In this document: piece after piece, positions 57,672-64,000 of the stretch
How positions within the stretch are numbered: the stretch's first letter is position 1
Layout of the letters: each line of letters begins with the position of its first letter
Assembly (NCBI GenBank): GCA_003996215.1
Contig: QJPP01001620.1
Location: 62,001 to 126,000, forward strand
Source of the DNA: Jaltomata sinuosa
Taxonomy: Eukaryota > Streptophyta > Magnoliopsida > Solanales > Solanaceae
DNA length: 64,000 nucleotides
Direction of reading: 5' to 3'
Notes under the pieces: generated by a model
Database searches by the model: none
What the model saw: only the letters and a program-made list of their open reading frames with translations
What the model was told of the DNA's origin: nothing
Translations under genes and position numbers: made by a program

Positions 57672-58348
57672 GAAACATTATGATTAGAAGGAATATGCAG
57701 GATTGGGCCACTACAGATGCAGGTAAATACACATTGAGATCAGCCTACAAGCAGTCAAGAGCATACAATGAAATCACTGATCACCGGCCATGGAAAAAGC
57801 TACCACCCAAAATCATATGCTTTTGTTGGACTGCACTTTATGAGGCCTGCCTAACAAAAGACAACCTCTTCAGAAGGAATTTTTAGATTGTTAATAGATA
57901 GGCACATATGTCAGAAAGAAGCAGAAAATCACAGCCACCTTTTTTGCACTGCACTGTTGCAGCAGATCTTTGGAACATGTTACTCTTTTTGGACTCAGTT
58001 GGGTCATGCCACATAGCATCAAAGAAGCTTTTGAGAGTTGGTGCTGCTGGAAAGTTGACAGCACCATCAAGAGGATCAGCAAGATGATACCTGCAGCAAT
58101 TTTTTGGAGTATATGGAGGGAAAGAAACAGAGATGTTTGATGGACTATCTCAACACAGGAAGCCTCATCTGATAGTTGTCATCAATATTTATCCTGTAGA
58201 TTCCTCTGATAGTTTTTGAACTTTGTTAGCTCCCTAGTTTTAAGTTAATTGTACCGGAGCTAACAGACTCAACTACTTTTGCTTCTGCTTTTGTGACTAA
58301 TTTGCTTCTTGATGCCATTAATGAATCAACTGCTTCACCCAAAAAAAA
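57672..58348 (+). pseudogene. LINE 3' end (reverse transcriptase zinc-binding domain and A-rich tail)
   Basis: The open part, 57713-57886, reads TDAGKYTLRSAYKQSRAYNE then WKKLPPKIICFCWTALYEAC, the zinc-binding domain that ends plant LINE reverse transcriptases. It continues in other frames with HCTVAADLWNMLL, SIKEAFESWCCWKVD and MIPAAIFWSIWRERNR up to about 58135. The 3' UTR ends in an A-run at 58340-58347. Truncated upstream by insertion and decay. Confidence 0.87.
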
Positions 58349-59089
58349 TTGAACAGAAGTAGTATTAACATCCAAAATATTGGATTGTTAATATTTCTCA
58401 ACACTATTCAATAACATTCCAGCATTGAAATTTCTAAAGGTTCGATCAGAAGAGGAAATTCCACCACCCACACTTCATTTATGATGCTTAAATAAGTTGT
58501 AGAGGTATTGTGAGTAGAAAACGTGATTGGATTAGAGTATCGAATAAACCCAGGAGTGGATATTAAATATTAATGATGTTGGTGAGTTTGTTGGAGAAAA
58601 TGATCAATAGTTAGGGGTACTAATTGAGTATTTTAATGATCGAAATAGCATAAATGGTCAAGTGAATATAAAGGATTGGATTGATGAACCTAGATTACAT
58701 CTTTAATGACGAATTGGGTGTTTGGATGGCTTGGATGCCAACAGAGGCGAAGCCATGATTTGAGGTTTGGGGGTTCTAACAATTAAACTAAAAGGAATAA
58801 AAGTTGGCATAAAACGCATATTCTTGAAAATTTGATTTTGGGACTCGGATTTGAGTGTTTGTGAAAGAAACGATAGTTTTCTGTTTGACAGAGGAACGTG
58901 CATTTTATTTTTTCTATTTGTCAATTTTATGTTTTGTTTTTTCTTTAAGTAAATATTTTTAAAAAAATATGTATATATTGCTGGGAAAAACGTACAAGCA
59001 GACCTGCGTACATAGAAGAAAAGAAACTATTACAATTTTAAAAAGAAGGGAAAAAAACAATATTATGGCTTAATCGCTTTTTGGTCCTT
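58349..59089. other. AT-rich region, no gene seen
   Basis: Holds AGAGGCGAAGCCATGATTTG at 58743-58762, which resembles the start of a dispersed Solanaceae repeat I remember. The rest is unassigned. Confidence 0.4.
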
Positions 59090-59559
59090 ATATTATTCAA
59101 TTTGGCGTGTTTGACCTTCAATTAAATCAACCGTGCAATTTTAATCCTTGAAGGTTACTGAAACAAACAGATAAAAGAAAAACTTAATAGAATCTTTGTT
59201 CAATATAAGATCACGTTTTCCAATTCCTCCTCCTCCAATCCTTTCCCAACTCTCTTTTTCTTAAAAAAGATGAAGAAGTAGCTTGACAACGCATTGGTGA
59301 CGAAAATGATACGCAAATCGATGGCGACGAGGAAATGAACAAACTTGGTGGATAGGAAAGTTAGTAGAGAAAATGGAGAGATATTTAATCTTGTTCCTCT
59401 ACTTCTCTATATTTCTTCTTCTTTTTTTTTTTGCTATTCATTTTTTTTGATTTTTTTTCAAATAAGTATTTTGTTAATTTTGCCTTAATTGCGTTAGTTT
59501 CGTTGGTCTAGGGATCAAAATTACACAGTTCGTTCAACTAGAGATCAAATATGCTTAGT

Positions 59560-60635
59560 CCTCATATGTTTTTATTAAGATTAAGACGTCTGAATCTGAA
59601 TGGTTAAAACGTTGTCTCTAGATCAGAACACTGGATGATTAAGATTGTTTGTTTCTAAACATCTAAATGTCATAATTTATTTATTCGTAAGCATAATAAA
59701 TATCCAATTCAAATAAAAAAATTAATTAAATACTAGAAAAAAAATATTAATTTAATAAAATAAAATCATTATTTGATAAGAAAATAAATAAATTTATGTT
59801 CGCTAGTGATGGTGGAGATGATTTGTAGTGGTGGTGGTGGTAATGGTTGATGTTAGTAGCTAGTAATTGTGGTGGTAATAGTTGTGATGGTGGATGTGGT
59901 TGGTATTGTAGTGTCTATCATGATGGTGGCAATTGGTAGTAGTGGTGGTTGTGATGGTGAAGTTGGTTGATATTAGTAGTTGGCGGTGTTGGTGGTGGTT
60001 AACGATGTGTTGATGGTATTTGACGGCGGTGCTAGTTGTGGTGGAGGTGGTTGGCAGTCATGGACCACAATTGTGGTAGTGGAGGTGGCAGCAACAGTAA
60101 TGACGGTGGTGGTGGCGGCTAAAGAATGTGTGGTGGTTGATGTGTTGGTGGTAATTGTCAGCGCCTCAGCGGTGCTAGTTGTGATGGTGAAATTGGTTGG
60201 TAGTAGGGATTGGCCACAGTGGTGATAAAGGTGGCAGTGGCGGGGGTGGTGACAACGAATATAATTATAATGATGTAGGTGATAGGTGTGATGTCGATTG
60301 ACAGTAGCGGTTGGCAGCGGTGTTGGTTGTCGGTGATAGTTGTGATGGAGAGGTGGTTGGTGGTTGTTGACGGTAATGGTGGTTGACATTGGTGGTCGTG
60401 GTTATGATGACAGAGGTGGTTAGTGGTGATGGTTGATGATTATGGATAAAGTGGTGTTGGTATTATCCCACAAAAGAATACTTTTTAATGATATTAAGAC
60501 TTTGTTCCAGCTCTTAATGATTAAGACCTATTCAGACCAATTAAAAGCTTAAATCTTAATAAAAACAAATGCACTTAATGGCCTACGGTCTGAACCATTC
60601 AGATTCAAACCTCCATTAAGTGCAAACAAATGAGG
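59560..60635. mobile_element. Inner MITE with TGAATCTGAATGGTT arms and a GGT-rich core
   Basis: Left CCTCATATGTTTTTATTAAG leading to GAATCTGAATGGTTAAAAC. The reverse complement of the right end reads CCTCATTTGTTTGCACTTAA leading to GAATCTGAATGGTTCAGAC. A blurred 9 bp duplication is possible (GCTTAGTCC and CCTCAGTCC), which would fit a Mutator-like mover. The core is a degenerate triplet array. Confidence 0.75.
59808..60450 (+). repeat. Degenerate (GGT/GAT/GTT)n triplet array
   Basis: About 640 bases dominated by GGTGGT, GATGGT and GTTGGT words. The minus-strand open frame of 138 codons is only His/Pro/Thr-rich translation of this array and is not called a gene. Confidence 0.88.
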
Positions 60636-60659
60636 CCTCAGTCCAATAACACAAGGACT

Positions 60660-60960
60660 AAAAGCTGGAACGGAGTCATAACTCAAGGACCCAAATTGCC
60701 ATTTTCTTTAAAAAGAAATCTGCAATGCAGCTCCATGTTTACTTAGGGAAAAAGCACCAAATATTCGAAGTTGGTTTCGAACCTACAACCAGGGGGAAAA
60801 GACGTTTTGCATCCTCTTTCTTACCACTGAACCAGTTGTTGGTTTTTGCAAGTGGGTTCAGATTGTAATACTTATATAAATTTACTGAAATTTGTAATGC
60901 AAATACAGGGTCTATGCAAAAGCTATTGGGCTCGTCCGAACCCATGTATTACATTGTAAC
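60660..60960 (-). mobile_element. tRNA-related SINE-like repeat (A and B boxes)
   Basis: Minus strand TGGTTCAGTGGTAA (60834-60821) fits the pol III A box. GGTTCGAAACC (60783-60773) fits the B box, 51 bases further on, a tRNA-like spacing. Upstream of the A box lies GGGTTCGGACGAGCCCAATA (about 60945-60925) and GACCCTGTATTTGCATTACA, text I associate with a dispersed Solanaceae repeat. Either a SINE with an internal tRNA-like unit or two repeats fused. Ends uncertain. Confidence 0.5.
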
Positions 60961-61106
60961 TCCTCCCCTGGATGCCAATACCTAAGCTCTAAATGGATCT
61001 TGTTCAATCACAATGGATATGTATTGATAAATATAGATTATATTACTGTAGATTGAACGTTGTTGAGCATGTTGAAGCTTTGAACTATTGTTGCTTAAGA
61101 GACTAA

Positions 61107-61386
61107 GTGGGCGTTTGGCCATGAAAACCAAAAAAAATCACTTTATTTGGAATTTTTGGAGTTGGAGTTGTGTTTGGCCATACCTTTTTGGAAAGACTTT
61201 TTAGAACTTAAAGTGTTAAATATAACTAAAAAGTGAAAACAAGTATTTAGGTGTTTTCACTTTTCCAAATACAACTTCAAGTTGTATTTGGATTTTTTAT
61301 GGCCAAACTGCCCAGACAACATTTTTTGAATAAAGTGAAACAATTTTTCGGAAAATAGTGAAAAATTCTTATGGCCAAACGGGGCC
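61107..61386. mobile_element. Tourist-like (PIF/Harbinger) MITE, 280 bp
   Basis: Terminal inverted repeats GTGGGCGTTTGGCCAT and its counterpart ATGGCCAAACGGGGCC, flanked by the 3 bp duplication TAA (61104-61106 and 61387-61389). Both fit the PIF/Harbinger pattern. Non-coding. Confidence 0.87.
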
Positions 61387-61389
61387 TAA

Positions 61390-62145
61390 GGCTAAGGTAA
61401 GTTGAGATCTACCTTTCTTGAAGGTGTTTCCTCGAAGTGCATGTCTTAAATATTTATGGAACTGTTTTCGCAAGAGAATGCAGGTTCATAGAGGCCAAAG
61501 AGTATGCATTCTCTATGTTTATTCAAACATAATGTTTGAAATATTTACTTGAAAGAACCATGTTTTTTATGTAAATGGTACTATATGTCAATGTTTCATA
61601 GGAATTCCAATTATGGTTTCAAGTATGATTGCTATGAAATTGTGTTATGAATATGATAAAACTTATGGTTTCACCAATGATTAGTTTACAAGCTTATGGC
61701 ATGGTTTAATTCTTGAAATGATTCGATGGAGCCATAAGAGCCAAACATAATTTGAAAGTATAAGTGTCATGGAGCCAAAACATTAAAAATTGACTACATA
61801 GACCATGAGTGCCAAATGCTTAGATAAAAAGGGTAGAAGGAGCTATATTTTATAAAGGAATGTTTTAGGAGTAGTGTTAGATAAGAGGATATATGCTTTC
61901 CAAAAAGGTGGTGCTGCTTATCTATAAGCAATGCATACCAGCATGGGATCATAGTTTGGACCACTTCTAAATGGCAACTATGTTCTATTACTAAGAAATG
62001 ATGAGGTTATTGCTAGCACATAATTGTCGAAATTGTATGGCATTATAGCAAGACCCGTCTAGCTGATCCGACTATATACATGATCCACTATTCTATGCAG
62101 GTGTCTACACGAACTCCCCAAAAATATAAGGTCATGTTTTGATAT
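61390..62145. other. AT-rich spacer, nothing recognised
   Basis: No open frame, terminal repeat or RNA gene that I can support between the Tourist-like MITE and the copia LTR. Confidence 0.45.
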
Positions 62146-62281
62146 TGTTAGAATTGTTAGAACAGGATTGTGTATAGTATCCTACATGGGAGAGAATTAT
62201 AACATATTGTCTATAAATAGGGCTCAGTGTAATAATTAGTTTACGCAACTTACAATATCTTTCAAGTCTTTATTTCTCACA
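62146..62281 (+). repeat. 5' LTR of the copia element
   Basis: TGTTAGAATTGTTAGAACAG to TTTATTTCTCACA, about 136 bp. A second possible start is TGTTAGAACAGG at 62155. Contains a TATA-like TCTATAAATAGGGCTC at 62211, a plausible promoter. Confidence 0.78.
62208..62226 (+). promoter_or_regulatory. TATA-box region of the copia LTR
   Basis: CTATAAATAGGG at 62212-62223, a near-consensus plant TATA box within a copia LTR, about 60 bases upstream of the LTR end. Confidence 0.6.
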
Positions 62282-62293
62282 TGGTATCAAAGC
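62282..62293 (+). promoter_or_regulatory. Primer binding site of the copia element
   Basis: TGGTATCAAAGC directly after the LTR, one mismatch to the initiator-Met type. Confidence 0.85.
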
Positions 62294-62969
62294 ATTGGTG
62301 AGAAACATCCGTAAAAAGAAAATATAGTCATTGTGCATCAATTTTCAACGACTATACCACCTGTTTGCGTCGTCTTCTTTTCCCTCAGTGTTGTGCGAAA
62401 ACTAACACTACCACACAATCCGTCATCGATCGACGATCAAACCCTGGTAAAATTTTCTGACAGGCGATTTTGCACGCATCGCCAAAAGCTAAGGTTCCGA
62501 CAAATGAGTAAAGTCACGCGCCAGAGCATGAGGTGATATTCCGACAATTTTTTAGGTCTATTCTTTTTCCGCCGAGGTCGCCTATTGATTCTGACCATAA
62601 CCCACAATTTTTTCTGGAAAGTAGTTGCCAGAACAGTGTTTTCCGGCAATACAACACTCTTCTAATTTCTAATTTATTCCTCTTCAGTTGAGGTCGCATA
62701 GCTCTTTCGAGCACTTCCTACCAGTTTGCAGCAGATTCCGGATGCCATATTTGGGTTGTGGCACAATCAGATGTATTTAACGACAAAATATGTGTTTTAT
62801 GACAGTGTTTCAGATCTTTCTTTGCATTATTTGGCGAGAACACTCTTCAATCTAACAATGTCTCTAGGAGTTGATGTTTTTAATTCCGAAATATGGGAGT
62901 TGGAAATTCAAGTCTTACGATTACTTCATAACCCTGAATAAGGAGACTAAAAAATCAAACATCACAGTC
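62294..62969 (+). other. Copia leader and gag region, largely deleted or decayed
   Basis: A frame opens at 62333 (MHQFSTTIPPVCVV) and another at 62726, but neither shows a capsid motif. Most of gag seems to be gone. Confidence 0.45.
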
Positions 62970-64000
62970 TATGAAGAACTGAAGAGGAGGAGGTCATTTT
63001 GGAGGATCTCAACCTAAGGGTAGTTATGGTAATAGGCTTGGACACACTCGTGCACTATGTTGTTCTCTGCCTGGTCGACTACCCAAGAATGCTCATGTTG
63101 CTCATACTGATGCTACAGGTACTCAACAAGTTTATTTATCTCAAGAGGAACATAATGAGTTTCTAAGTATTAATCAAATAAGCACACATCTCCACAAGTA
63201 ACCTCAGTTGCACAATTTAGTAGCCTTGGACCGTGGGTTGTGGACTCCTGCACTTCTGATCATATTTCTGGCGATAAATCACTTTTGTCAAATTTTGTTT
63301 ATTCATAGTCTCTGCCCACTGTTACTTTAGCCAATGGGATCCAAACAAAAGCAAAAGGAGTTGGACAAGCTAATTCACTATCCTTCATCACTCTAAGCTA
63401 TGTTCTTTATGTCTTGGGTTGTCCTTTTAATCTTGCATCTGATAGTCGTTCGACTCGTGCCTTAAATTCACAACAACAACAACAACATAATACCCAGTGT
63501 ATTCCCACAGCGTGGGGTCTGGGGAGGGTAGAGTGTACGCAGTCCATACCACTACCTCAGAGGTGAGGTTACTCGTGCCTTAAATTGGGCCATAATATTT
63601 CTTGATGATTCTTTTGTTATGCAGGAATAGAGTACGAGACAATTGATTGGCGTAGGACTTGAATCACAAGGTTTTTACTGTCTTACCTCTCCTAATTCCT
63701 CTGTAGCATGTCTACTTACAGATCCTCCATACTTAATTTACAAATGTTTTGAGACATTCTAGTTTATTTAAGCTACAAAAGATGGTGCCTAGTTTGTCTA
63801 GTCTATCCACATTAGATTGTGAGTCATGTCAACTTGAGTAATACACTCGCACTACCTTTCCACGTAGTGCTGAGAGTCGTGCAAATTTTGTTTTTCCTTA
63901 GTTCATTATGATATTTGGGATCCTAGTAGGGTCAATTCAACCTTAAGAATTTCATTATTTTGTTAGTTTCCTTAATGATTATCCAAGATGTACTTGCATT
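62970..64000 (+). pseudogene. Copia nucleocapsid, protease, pre-integrase and integrase start
   Basis: The knuckle region NRLGHTRALC at about 63033-63062 has Gly in place of its first two Cys. The protease reads GPWVVDSCTSDHISGDKSLL at about 63231-63290; the usual DSGA is DSCT, the catalytic Asp being kept. TVTLANGIQTKAKGVGQAN follows. After the inserted retroposon the frame resumes with FLDDSFV and GLESQGFYCLTSP. The pre-integrase HPSLFKLQKMVPSL-like text and CESCQLE appear at about 63750-63837 across frame changes. The last readable part is LVHYDIWDPSRVNSTL, the start of integrase, and the window ends there. Numerous stops. Confidence 0.87.
63469..63570 (-). mobile_element. Short SINE-like retroposon with (TTG)n tail inside copia pol
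   Basis: 102 bp, minus orientation, plus strand (CAA)n to CTCAGAGGTGAGGTT. Same family and same 5' limit as the copy at 54498-54591. Flanked by a perfect 16 bp duplication ACTCGTGCCTTAAATT (63453-63468 and 63571-63586). Confidence 0.93.

Larger units (their letters stand above)
59090..60666. mobile_element. Outer MITE-like inverted-repeat element, carrying a nested MITE
   Basis: Left arm CGCTTTTTGGTCCTTATATT and onward to GTGCAATTTTAATCCTTGAA (59091-59150) pairs imperfectly with two separated right-arm pieces: 59500-59559 (TAGGGATCAAAATTACACAG) and 60641-60666 (CCAATAACACAAGGACTAAA). The right arm is therefore split by the inner element. Boundaries are approximate. No transposase. Confidence 0.65.
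62146..64000 (+). mobile_element. Ty1/copia element, 5' part, running off the right edge
   Basis: LTR, primer site, a shortened gag region and pol up to the start of integrase. Interrupted by a short retroposon at 63469-63570. The distance from primer site to protease is under 1 kb, so most of gag is missing. Confidence 0.87.

Noticed and set aside
59973..60389. 138-codon His/Thr/Pro-rich minus-strand frame
   Set aside because: Low-complexity translation of a GGT triplet array inside a MITE.
60821..60834. Functional tRNA gene on the minus strand
   Set aside because: A and B boxes are present but I cannot fold acceptor or anticodon stems from the flanks; better called a SINE-type relic.

Overview
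This window looks like plant nuclear DNA from the nightshade family (Solanaceae). Within it I see no gene dense in introns and no prokaryotic signals. It is a mass of nested, decayed LTR retrotransposons followed by a short gene-fragment zone full of small non-autonomous elements. The Solanaceae call rests on repeat types I associate with that family: short retroposons with a (TTG)n tail, TRIMs with an initiator-Met primer site, a tRNA-headed repeat, and chromodomain Ty3/gypsy elements. I cannot tell tomato, potato, pepper or eggplant apart. Nearly every long reading frame is a retroelement remnant carrying stops and frameshifts.

Layout. 1-7108: plus-strand Ty3/gypsy polymerase remnant ending in a complete LTR (family A), inserted into an older family A LTR. 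7681-21829: a family B gypsy element (8655-21259) with two LTRs of about 3.7 kb, gag and ruined pol, sitting inside an older B-type LTR and itself carrying a 934 bp hAT-like MITE. 21830-32850: an Athila-like element (family C, minus strand, 23199-31780) with a perfect 5 bp target duplication, inserted into the LTR of an older C element. It carries a zinc-knuckle-like ORF and a 'putative plant transposon protein' ORF but no recognisable reverse transcriptase. 32911-40440: minus-strand B elements, again one inside another. 40473-49156: minus-strand family A elements, one of them with no coding capacity. 49157-52930: plus-strand chromodomain integrase remnant with its own LTR type (D).

52931-58350 holds the only candidate host coding DNA: two exons (53461-53841 and 55265-55363, minus strand) of a protein I do not recognise, with a short retroposon in the intron. 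Next come a foldback MITE, an inverted TRIM composite, a Stowaway-like MITE, a complete TRIM and a LINE 3' end. 58350-64000 contains a MITE nested in another MITE, a tRNA-headed repeat, a Tourist-like MITE and the 5' part of a Ty1/copia element interrupted by a short retroposon.

How it fits together: there is no operon or pathway. The organising theme is serial insertion. In all five nestings that can be read, the younger LTR element landed in a relative of its own family. Target duplications, primer sites and one empty site preserved elsewhere in the window allow much of the order of events to be reconstructed from the sequence alone.
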